DNA of 11,545 bases from JAIYCX01 sp044351785. Its GTDB lineage: Bacteria; Bdellovibrionota_C; UBA2361; SZUA-149; DAOLCO01. The stretch's first letter is position 1. Every line of letters starts with the position of its first letter. The notes below the pieces were generated by a model, which saw only the letters and a list, made by a program, of their open reading frames with translations, searched no databases and was not told the origin of the DNA. Location: contig JBILFC010000067.1 of the NCBI GenBank assembly GCA_044351785.1, positions 1-11,545 on the forward strand, written 5' to 3'. A program made the position numbers and the translations under genes. Below, piece by piece: positions 1 to 6,478 of the stretch.

Positions 1-19
1 CAAATTGTTTGCAACAGAG

Positions 20-1189
20 ATGAGTAGTGTTAAATCTATAAGTATGATGATTGTTAAATTTAAAACTTTTATATGTGTTTCTATATTCTTGGCTATATTT
101 GCATCCTGTGCGGTTCCTAAACCTAAAACAGAGAGCTCTGCCTCATTAACACAGAAACCCATAATAATTTTTGTTCCCGGTTATAAGGGTTCTAAGTTAG
201 CAGATGGTATAAGTGGGGAGACTGTATGGCTAAGTCTTAGTGAAGTTCTTTTTGGTGATAAAAATTTAGCTATAAACACTGCTCTGTTTAGTTCGATTAA
301 AGAAGACTTATTAGAAGAGAAGGGGGTTTTGGAGAGTATTTCTATTTTGCCTCCCTTAGTTTCATATAACATTTACAGTGACTGCCTAGATAGTCTTAGG
401 ACTAACTTTGGGGAGGAGTTTGATGTTAAACTTTTTTCTTATGACTGGAGGAGGGGGGCTGATTTTAATGGGAAGAGATTGTTGGAATTTATTAGTTCTC
501 TTCAAGCAAGTTCCGATGCTCCAATTAGTGTGGTTAGTCATAGCATGGGTGGCTTGGTAACTACCTATGCAATAAAGTCGGGTGCTTTAGTTCATTCACT
601 AGTATATTTTGGCACCCCTTTTAAGGGAGTTTTAGAGAGTTTTCGTGATATGAATTTTGAAACCCAACCTTTACTTAGGAATACTACACTTTTAGACAAG
701 AAGGCATATAATTCGTTCGAATCTGCTTTTGATCTAATGCCAGAGTCTTCAGAATTTAGTTTTATGTACGATGTTAAGAATTGGGAAAAACATAACTGGG
801 GTTTATTTAGTTTTCGTGAGGATAAGAATTTTAACTTAAATGGTATTAGGGAGTATGTAGATAGTAATCTTAGAAGGGCAGAAACGGTTCATAAGATTAA
901 TCATTCAGATATTTCCAATGATAGCCTTATTAATAAAATTAAAGTCTTAAATATAGTAGGGACTGGTACACCTACTTTAGCGAAAGCTGAATTTACCATT
1001 GATGGTGTGTCTTTTACTGGTGAGAAACTATTGGCAGATGGGGATGGCGTGGTTACAAGAGAATCTGCAACGATCCCTTCTTTCTTTAATCAATCTGTGG
1101 GTAAAGAAGTCTTATTTAAGCAAAATCACTTGGATCTTTGCTTGAGCGGGGAAGTAACTAAGGAAGTTGTAACCTTTTTAGTACAGTAG
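20..1189 (+). CDS. LCAT-like alpha/beta-hydrolase lipoprotein (putative lipase/acyltransferase)
   Basis: This looks like a membrane-anchored lipase or acyltransferase of the lecithin:cholesterol acyltransferase-like alpha/beta-hydrolase group, acting on lipid esters in the envelope. Numbering is from the ATG at 20. A basic n-region and a hydrophobic stretch end in FASC, so Cys30 is the likely lipidation site, although Phe at -3 is not the usual lipobox residue. The VPGYKGSKL segment (52-60) matches the oxyanion-side loop. The nucleophile is Ser175 in SHSMGG, where the first Gly of the usual GxSxG is Ser. Asp342 in DGDGVV and His370 in KQNHLDL complete a plausible triad in the LCAT order. The start is uncertain: a TTG at 5 and ATGs at 20 and 44 are all in frame, none has a clear ribosome binding site, and each keeps the signal peptide. 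The 3' end overlaps the convergent namZ-like gene by 12 bp. The substrate is unknown. Confidence 0.8.
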   Translation: MSSVKSISMMIVKFKTFICVSIFLAIFASCAVPKPKTESSASLTQKPIIIFVPGYKGSKLADGISGETVWLSLSEVLFGDKNLAINTALFSSIKEDLLEEKGVLESISILPPLVSYNIYSDCLDSLRTNFGEEFDVKLFSYDWRRGADFNGKRLLEFISSLQASSDAPISVVSHSMGGLVTTYAIKSGALVHSLVYFGTPFKGVLESFRDMNFETQPLLRNTTLLDKKAYNSFESAFDLMPESSEFSFMYDVKNWEKHNWGLFSFREDKNFNLNGIREYVDSNLRRAETVHKINHSDISNDSLINKIKVLNIVGTGTPTLAKAEFTIDGVSFTGEKLLADGDGVVTRESATIPSFFNQSVGKEVLFKQNHLDLCLSGEVTKEVVTFLVQ

Positions 1190-2401
1190 ATTTGCTTTAT
1201 GAATTAGTGCCCAAGCTTTCTCAAACTCCTCAATCTCGCCCAAACACTCAGACGCCGGTCCACCTTTTTCAACAATGGTTCTAAAATTACTATTGCCGTA
1301 TAGTAAATCTATAGCTGGGACTTTATCCACAAACTCAAAGGCTTGTTTACGCCATGAAAATTCATTGGGATATAATTTCTTAAGTGAGGAAATAAGAGCT
1401 AGACATGTTCTAAAAGGTTTAAAGGTGTTTCTGTCGGTAACGTGAATTTGTAAACCTCCACAAGATTTCCCAGCATGCTTTTGAAACCTTGGGAGAAAAT
1501 ATGTAGGCCTTAATACGGCACCCTCTAAAGCTACACCTTCTTTATGATAAGCTTCGAGCCATTTATCAGGATTTATATATGGTGCGCCGAATTGTTCAAG
1601 CGGTTTTGTCGTTCCTCTTCCTTCTGAAACTTCTGTCGCTTCAAATAAGCAAGATCCAGGATAGATCACAGCGGTATCTATTGTTGGCATATTAGGAGAA
1701 GGTAATACCCAAGGGTAATCTTTAATTTCATCCGCATACTTAGTACGGTCCCAGTTCTCTACTTTTATTACTTCAAGCTTAGCACCTATAGCAGGGACAA
1801 TGTCCTCACCACTACCTAAAGTTACAGTGTTATATAAGTTAAGAAGTTCTCCTAAACTGAGCCCATAACGGTGAGGCACAGCGGCATAACCACAAAATGA
1901 TCTACAGGAATTTATCAATCCCAAGCCTTCATAGCTTACACCATTAATAGGATTAGCCCTGTCAAGAAGTAGAACTTTTATCCCTGCTTCCTTTGCAACA
2001 GCCATGGTATACGCTATTGTCTGAGAAAAGGTGTAGTATCTAGTTCCGATATCAGGTAGATCAGCAATAAGAATATCAATGTCTTTTAAATCTTCTAACT
2101 TCGGGACTAGAGTCTCAGCACTTGAACCATAAAGAGAAATTACTTTTAAACCAGTTTTTGGATCTACAGAATGATCCACACTCTCCATATCTTGAAGCTC
2201 ACCTCTAAAGCCATGTTCTGGAGCAAAAATTTTCTTAATCTCACAAACACCTGATTCAAGAATTATATCAACTAAATGCTTGTAGTCTCTTGAAACACTA
2301 GCTTGATTAGCAATGATTCCAATCTTTAGGGATTTTACCGCGCTAAAGTCTTTTTCTATTAGAATATCTAAGCCACTTTTATAACTATTTGTTAGAAGCA
2401 T
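1178..2401 (-). CDS. namZ: Exo-beta-N-acetylmuramidase, NamZ/YbbC family (DUF1343)
   Basis: NamZ-family enzymes remove MurNAc from the non-reducing end of peptidoglycan fragments. The 407-residue product shows the family motifs in order: FAPEHGFRG (59-67), DIGTRYYTFSQT (117-128), DRANPINGVSYEG (147-159), PHRYGLSLGEL (176-186), LPSPNMPT (233-240) and SEGRGTTKPLEQFGAP (259-274). Glu62 and His63 in the first motif are invariant candidates for catalysis. There is no signal peptide. The start is fixed, because the coding strand has an in-frame TAG at 2425-2423 and no start codon between it and the ATG at 2401. A cytoplasmic enzyme is therefore inferred, unlike secreted B. subtilis NamZ. It is the last gene of the leftward operon and overlaps the DUF971 gene by 17 bp. 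AmgK and MurU, encoded divergently nearby, would use its product. The family call is firm; the exact substrate is inferred. Confidence 0.88.
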   Translation of the reverse strand: MLLTNSYKSGLDILIEKDFSAVKSLKIGIIANQASVSRDYKHLVDIILESGVCEIKKIFAPEHGFRGELQDMESVDHSVDPKTGLKVISLYGSSAETLVPKLEDLKDIDILIADLPDIGTRYYTFSQTIAYTMAVAKEAGIKVLLLDRANPINGVSYEGLGLINSCRSFCGYAAVPHRYGLSLGELLNLYNTVTLGSGEDIVPAIGAKLEVIKVENWDRTKYADEIKDYPWVLPSPNMPTIDTAVIYPGSCLFEATEVSEGRGTTKPLEQFGAPYINPDKWLEAYHKEGVALEGAVLRPTYFLPRFQKHAGKSCGGLQIHVTDRNTFKPFRTCLALISSLKKLYPNEFSWRKQAFEFVDKVPAIDLLYGNSNFRTIVEKGGPASECLGEIEEFEKAWALIHKANLLY

Positions 2402-2741
2402 TCTGTTCTCTAGCCAATTTCTCTAAGTTTGAATACGTATAAATTCCTGAATCATGTCCATCTGACCATAACATGCCAATAGCATAATTACCCAAAGCCC
2501 AAATCTTTTTAATGTCTAGAGATTCTTCAAGTGTAGCTTTTATTACTCGGAGTGACGCCCTGCCGCCAAGAGGTTTGTCATGAGACATCTGGCCTTTTTT
2601 ATCAAGACAACTTGCACAAGGGCATTCTTTTCTAAGAAGTTCGTTATTAAGTTCAAATTCTGAACCATCAGACAAAACTAACTTAAGCCCAATCCCAATG
2701 CCACTATCTTCTGTAAGTCTTTTTACTGATTTTATAGGCAT
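2385..2741 (-). CDS. DUF971 protein (GBBH-like N-terminal domain), putative metal-binding
   Basis: This 118-residue protein is a stand-alone DUF971 domain, the fold that forms the N-terminal part of gamma-butyrobetaine hydroxylase. It has the family's LRKECPCASC segment (36-45), with Cys40, Cys42 and Cys45, and the closing WSDGHDSGIY motif (92-101) with His96. In human gamma-butyrobetaine hydroxylase a C-x-C-x2-C group and a later His bind zinc, so the same role is likely here. No dioxygenase domain follows, so this is not a carnitine enzyme. Stand-alone DUF971 proteins have been linked to iron-sulfur metabolism by gene context, but their function is not settled. The gene overlaps the polyprenyl synthase gene upstream by 10 bp and namZ downstream by 17 bp, so it is probably translated by coupling. 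The family call is confident; the role is unknown. Confidence 0.85.
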   Translation of the reverse strand: MPIKSVKRLTEDSGIGIGLKLVLSDGSEFELNNELLRKECPCASCLDKKGQMSHDKPLGGRASLRVIKATLEESLDIKKIWALGNYAIGMLWSDGHDSGIYTYSNLEKLAREQNASNK

Positions 2742-3787
2742 CGTTCTAAGGTATAGTCTAAAAGAGAAAATAACTGTTCTCTAACTTTAATATCGATATT
2801 ATCTTCATCTAAAGCTATTAGAGCATTTGTAGCTCTACCAGCATAATCTTTAGCATGAAGCCTTGCTTTCTCTATGACTTTTGAATGAGAAAGGTATGCC
2901 AACGTACTTTTAATACTTTCCTCTGACTGCGTCTTTGAGAAGAAGTCATACGCTTTTTCGGGCTCCTCTTCCAACCAAATTAAATTCACAAGAGAAGGAG
3001 TACGTTGTCTAATATCCGTGCCAGCTGGTTTCCCTAGCAAATCTTCGTCTGCCGTAATATCAAGGATGTCATCGATCATCTGAAATGCGACACCAGCATA
3101 ACGACCAAAGACACGTAGCTTCTTTACCTCATCAGAATTAGCCCCTGCTAAGTGAGCTCCTATGACAGAAGACAATTCAAATAATGAAGCAGTTTTTTTC
3201 TCTATTACAGTTACATACTGATCGAATGTAGGTAGTCTTTCTAAATCAATTGTACCTTCTTTTATTTCACCCTCTGTTAGTGACACACAAGCTTTTTCTG
3301 TTTCTTCAATAACGAAGTGATCAAGCTTAGCACACAAACCAAAAGCTCTTACTAACAAGAAATCACCAGTTAAGAGAGTTTCTGGTAAACCGTAGAGAGA
3401 ATAAGCTGAGGGCTTACTTCGCCTCTGCGGTGATTGATCTATTATATCGTCATGAAGTAGAGTCGCCATGTGTATTAGCTCGATACCGGCTGCGGCATCA
3501 ATAAGAGCCTTAGAAGGGGATTCCATTCTGAAAAGTTGACTAGCTAGAATAGTTAAGAGGGGCCTCATCCTTTTACCCCCAAGATCTAGCAAATATGTAC
3601 TAATCTCAGTTAAAGATTTAGAGTCACTACCTAGACACTCTCTAATTCGATTTTCAACACTTCTTAAACCCAAAGCTCCCGCTAAGAAAGCTGCCTTCAC
3701 CGATAATTTAAGCAGGCCTAACTTGTCTTGCTTTTTTATAGACTCAACTTCTAATTTAATTTCACTCATTTGCTCAGTCTGATTCAT
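2732..3787 (-). CDS. Long-chain polyprenyl diphosphate synthase (IspB-like)
   Basis: This is a trans-polyprenyl diphosphate synthase that extends an allylic diphosphate with isopentenyl units, most likely for the ubiquinone or menaquinone side chain. Numbering is from the ATG at 3787 (351 aa). GGKRMRP (70-76) binds isopentenyl diphosphate. The first Asp-rich motif is DDIID (113-117) and the second is QMIDDILDITAD (236-247). A KKT segment lies near 197-199. The residue five before the first motif is Ala (IHMATLLHDD), a small side chain as in E. coli IspB, which fits a long product rather than farnesyl or geranylgeranyl diphosphate. The first 35 or so residues extend before the core. The start is uncertain: a TTG at 3790, an ATG at 3787 (14 bp overlap with rsmI) and an ATG at 3769, four bases past the rsmI stop, are all possible. 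Product chain length cannot be read from sequence alone. Confidence 0.9.
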   Translation of the reverse strand: MNQTEQMSEIKLEVESIKKQDKLGLLKLSVKAAFLAGALGLRSVENRIRECLGSDSKSLTEISTYLLDLGGKRMRPLLTILASQLFRMESPSKALIDAAAGIELIHMATLLHDDIIDQSPQRRSKPSAYSLYGLPETLLTGDFLLVRAFGLCAKLDHFVIEETEKACVSLTEGEIKEGTIDLERLPTFDQYVTVIEKKTASLFELSSVIGAHLAGANSDEVKKLRVFGRYAGVAFQMIDDILDITADEDLLGKPAGTDIRQRTPSLVNLIWLEEEPEKAYDFFSKTQSEESIKSTLAYLSHSKVIEKARLHAKDYAGRATNALIALDEDNIDIKVREQLFSLLDYTLERCL

Positions 3788-4520
3788 CAATATATTTTTG
3801 ATCTTTTTTGCTTTCTTTTCCTATTAGTAAGACTATCTCACCTTTAATATTTTGCCTACCCTCAAGCAATTTAAGAATTTCGGAAGCGGTGCCATTAATA
3901 ACTTCTTCATAAATTTTAGTTAGTTCTCTCTGAAAAGAGATTGTTCTATTCGGTGCAATCTCAACTAATAATTCTAGCACCTTTTTTATCCTGTAAGGCG
4001 ACTCATAGCAAACTATAGTCAAGGGAAGAGCCAAGTATGTTTCTAGTGTTGAACGTCTTTTCCCATCTTTAGGTGGCAGAAAACCAATAAACGCAAATTT
4101 ATCAGTTTCAAGTCCGCATACACTTATTGCCGCAGTAACAGCTGAAGGACCAGGAATAGGGGAGATATTAATTTTTAGAGATCTCAAGTAAGAGATTAAA
4201 CGATATCCCGGATCGCTGATTAGGGGTGTTCCCGCATCACTAACCAAAGCAATATTTCTACCTTCCAATAATAGACTATAAACTTCGTCTAAACGAGAAC
4301 TCTCATTATGATCATGATAACTAATGGCCCTTGCTTTAATGTCAAATTTTGTTCGTAATGTGCCAAACGATCTCGTATCCTCGGCGAGTATTAAGTCCAC
4401 GGATCTCAGTGTATCAATCGCCCTCTGCGTGATATCTCCAAGATTACCTATAGGGGTTGCAACTACATACAGAGTACCATTTGCACCAGGAACGGATATA
4501 GATGATTTTTTACTTGCCAT
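3774..4520 (-). CDS. rsmI: 16S rRNA (cytidine1402-2'-O)-methyltransferase RsmI
   Basis: RsmI uses S-adenosylmethionine to methylate the 2'-O of C1402 in the decoding centre of 16S rRNA. The 248-residue protein has a tetrapyrrole-methylase-type fold, and all family blocks are visible: LYVVATPIGNLGDI (17-30), LAEDTR (45-50), YHDHNE (68-73), VSDAGTPLISDPG (93-105), PIPGPSA (121-127), FIGFLP (144-149), RELTKIYEE (198-206) and GEIVLLIG (227-234). The ATG at 4520 is chosen. An in-frame TTG at 4547 would add nine hydrophobic residues (start MIILLIYGS) not expected in a cytoplasmic rRNA enzyme. It is the first gene of the leftward operon and faces amgK across a 61-bp divergent region. Its stop overlaps or sits four bases from the next start. 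RsmI is a core translation gene, so finding it upstream of wall-salvage and prenyl genes probably reflects operon packing. Confidence 0.93.
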   Translation of the reverse strand: MASKKSSISVPGANGTLYVVATPIGNLGDITQRAIDTLRSVDLILAEDTRSFGTLRTKFDIKARAISYHDHNESSRLDEVYSLLLEGRNIALVSDAGTPLISDPGYRLISYLRSLKINISPIPGPSAVTAAISVCGLETDKFAFIGFLPPKDGKRRSTLETYLALPLTIVCYESPYRIKKVLELLVEIAPNRTISFQRELTKIYEEVINGTASEILKLLEGRQNIKGEIVLLIGKESKKDQKYIDESD

Positions 4521-4544
4521 AGACCCATAGATTAGCAGTATGAT

Positions 4545-4564
4545 CAATTTTGGTAAACAAATTG
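4545..4564. repeat. Inverted repeat in the rsmI/amgK divergent intergenic region
   Basis: CAATTT at 4545-4550 and AAATTG at 4559-4564 are perfect reverse complements separated by eight bases. The repeat lies in the 61-bp region (4521-4581) between the divergent rsmI and amgK starts, where promoters for both transcripts should be. I do not see a convincing -35/-10 pair on either strand. A dimeric regulator site is possible, but 6-bp AT-rich arms also arise by chance. Confidence 0.3.
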
Positions 4565-4581
4565 AGGATATTTAATTCATT

Positions 4582-5610
4582 ATGACGCCCCTAATTCCAA
4601 TAAATATTATAGAATCTGCAATCAGCGATTTAAATCTAGCCAATAAACTTGTAAAAATTGAACAGATTCCGGGAGACTTATCTCCACGGCGGTATTTTAG
4701 GTGTATTCTAGATGGGATCGATCCTATCATTAGTTCTGATTCAATTATGGCAATGGTCTTTGATTCCGTAATACCTCCAGAATCTGAAACAAAAATAATA
4801 CACACCAGCGACGTAGCGTTTCTAGAATTAGCTCAATTTTTGGGCAAACACTCTATTGCCGTACCGAAAATATTTCTTGATAAAAGAGGAGATGGTGTAA
4901 TCCTCTTAGAGGATTTAGGTGCTCAAACTTTAATTAATGTTTTAAAAAGCGATTCGAAAGAAGCATTAAAATATTACCTTACTGCCTGCAGTATTATTCT
5001 CGATATTCAAGCAATCCCACATGATAATACTTGCTTTGCTTTCCATAGAGCACTTGATAAGGAAGTCTACAGAAGAGAGACTGAAAGCTTTATTAAATAT
5101 TTTGTAAGTACTAATACAGAACCTAATATTACGAGTGAAGTAAGCGATGTTATAGATTTGTTATGTGCAGAGATAGCGTCTTTTCAGAAGGTTCTTGTTC
5201 ATAGAGATTTTCATTCGTGGAATCTGCTAGTTGATAGTAAGGATACTGTAAGAGTCATAGATTTTCAGGACGCTTTAATGGGTCCTAGATGTTACGATAT
5301 CGTTGCTTTTCTTCATGAACGAGATGTCGATCTAATTTTATCTACAGAGCAGATTCTTGAACTTGAAGACTTCTATTTTTCTCATTTTACGGATCCGAAC
5401 TTAAGATCATTTGAGTATCCAAGAGTTCAGTTACAAAGAGATATTAAAACAACGGGTTTATTCAAACGTTGTGTAGTTGAAAGGGGACTGCCTTCTTATG
5501 GACAATGGATACCTGGGAATATAGAAAGAATGAAAAATACAGTTTCTAAAATTTCTAAACAAGATGAGAGATATAAAATATTAGAAAAGTTTATTCTAGA
5601 TATGGGATGA
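4582..5610 (+). CDS. amgK: Anomeric MurNAc/GlcNAc kinase AmgK (aminoglycoside phosphotransferase fold)
   Basis: AmgK phosphorylates free N-acetylmuramic acid (and GlcNAc) at the anomeric C1, the first step of the cytoplasmic cell-wall salvage route that bypasses de novo MurA-MurB synthesis. The 342-residue product has the APH kinase fold: DLSPRRYFR (32-40) in the nucleotide-binding lobe, LLEDLG (108-113) near the hinge, the catalytic loop VHRDFHSWNLLV (206-217) with Asp209 and Asn214, and the metal-binding VIDFQDA (225-231) with Asp227, followed by GPRCYDIVAFL (234-244). The RRYFR signature and the murU gene only 6 bp downstream make AmgK far more likely than a drug-modifying enzyme. A GAGGA sequence at 4564-4568 lies 13 bases before the ATG, longer than ideal, but no better in-frame start is seen. 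It is the first gene of the rightward series, divergent from rsmI. Confidence 0.88.
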   Translation: MTPLIPINIIESAISDLNLANKLVKIEQIPGDLSPRRYFRCILDGIDPIISSDSIMAMVFDSVIPPESETKIIHTSDVAFLELAQFLGKHSIAVPKIFLDKRGDGVILLEDLGAQTLINVLKSDSKEALKYYLTACSIILDIQAIPHDNTCFAFHRALDKEVYRRETESFIKYFVSTNTEPNITSEVSDVIDLLCAEIASFQKVLVHRDFHSWNLLVDSKDTVRVIDFQDALMGPRCYDIVAFLHERDVDLILSTEQILELEDFYFSHFTDPNLRSFEYPRVQLQRDIKTTGLFKRCVVERGLPSYGQWIPGNIERMKNTVSKISKQDERYKILEKFILDMG

Positions 5611-5616
5611 TTAGAG

Positions 5617-6435
5617 ATGATTAAAGAAGCATTTTTACTCTCCGCTGGTCTCGGTACAAGGATGAAGCCCCTAACCGATGTAGTACCTAAACCTTTAATC
5701 CAGCTATGCGGTAAGCCATTAATTCGATGGAATTTAGAGTTACTTAAAGCGATAGGTTGCACTAAGGTCATTGTCAATGTTCACTATAAAAAAGATTTAC
5801 TAATAGATTATCTTTTAAAAAATCCAATAGTTGATCTTGAAATTATCATTTCAGAAGAAGATCCGATCCTTGATACTGGAGGTGGTATTAAGAAGATATT
5901 ACCCTTAATAAAAGGAGAAAGATTCTATACCTGGAACTCAGATCTCTTTATAGATCCAAGAATAGTTAATGCGAGCGATTCGCCGCTTACTAAGCTATAT
6001 GAATTGTCTCAGTCGGCAAATAATCCTGATATTTGTCTATTGGTAAAGAAATGCGATGAAACATCATTGGAGAAGTTTACACCTCTAGGATTTGATAGAA
6101 ATTTAAGACTGAGTAGATTCCTTGGTCAAAGCTATGCTTCAGATCCTCTAAGTTCTGCTAATTTAACGGATTATAGCTTTTTAGGCATATCAATTATGAA
6201 AAAGGAGATTTCTAAATATTTTACTGAACATTCTGAGATATTTAGTATAACCAAGGATGTTTTCCCAATCCTTTTAGAGGCGACAAGGCATAAGGGAGAA
6301 GGAGGGATCTATGGAAGTCCCTGTAATTACTACTGGAATGATGTAGGAACACCGGAAAGACTGAATGATGCATCTAAAGAGATGGAGAACATTTTACCTC
6401 TACTACAAAATCCAGTTTTGAGCGATAATAGGTAG
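5617..6435 (+). CDS. murU: N-acetylmuramate-1-phosphate uridylyltransferase MurU
   Basis: MurU transfers UMP from UTP to MurNAc-1-phosphate, giving UDP-MurNAc for peptidoglycan synthesis. The 272-residue protein is a nucleotidyltransferase of the GT-A type. It has the N-terminal signature AGLGTRMKPLTDVVPKPL (10-27), with Lys25 the expected phosphate-binding lysine, then GKPLIRWNLELL (32-43), LDTGGGI (85-91), NSDLF (107-111) where Asp109 should bind magnesium, and the C-terminal NDVGTPERL (241-249). The usual NGD is NSD here. The protein is longer than the roughly 220 residues I recall for the Pseudomonas enzyme, with extra sequence in the middle. The start is 6 bp after the amgK stop, and GGGA at 5604-5607 in the end of amgK serves as ribosome binding site, so the two are probably coupled. 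A glucose- or mannose-1-phosphate transferase is the alternative, but the AmgK neighbour argues against it. Confidence 0.87.
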   Translation: MIKEAFLLSAGLGTRMKPLTDVVPKPLIQLCGKPLIRWNLELLKAIGCTKVIVNVHYKKDLLIDYLLKNPIVDLEIIISEEDPILDTGGGIKKILPLIKGERFYTWNSDLFIDPRIVNASDSPLTKLYELSQSANNPDICLLVKKCDETSLEKFTPLGFDRNLRLSRFLGQSYASDPLSSANLTDYSFLGISIMKKEISKYFTEHSEIFSITKDVFPILLEATRHKGEGGIYGSPCNYYWNDVGTPERLNDASKEMENILPLLQNPVLSDNR

Positions 6436-6478
6436 ATGGTCATATTAATTGAGAATTTACTTTATTGATGAATTTTAG

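Noticed and set aside
4521..4547. Upstream TTG start for rsmI adding MIILLIYGS
   Set aside because: The extension is hydrophobic and out of character for a cytoplasmic rRNA methyltransferase; the ATG at 4520 gives the family's usual beginning.
4572..4805. 77-codon minus-strand open frame opposite the start of amgK
   Set aside because: It lies inside a well-supported gene and shows no family motif or promoter.
4582..5610. Aminoglycoside resistance phosphotransferase
   Set aside because: The fold is shared, but the RRYFR segment and the murU gene 6 bp downstream fit the sugar kinase AmgK. Nothing nearby suggests a resistance island.
5496..5777. 93-codon open frame on the minus strand across the amgK-murU junction
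   Set aside because: It is antisense to two clear genes and covers their conserved motifs. No ribosome binding site or recognisable protein feature.
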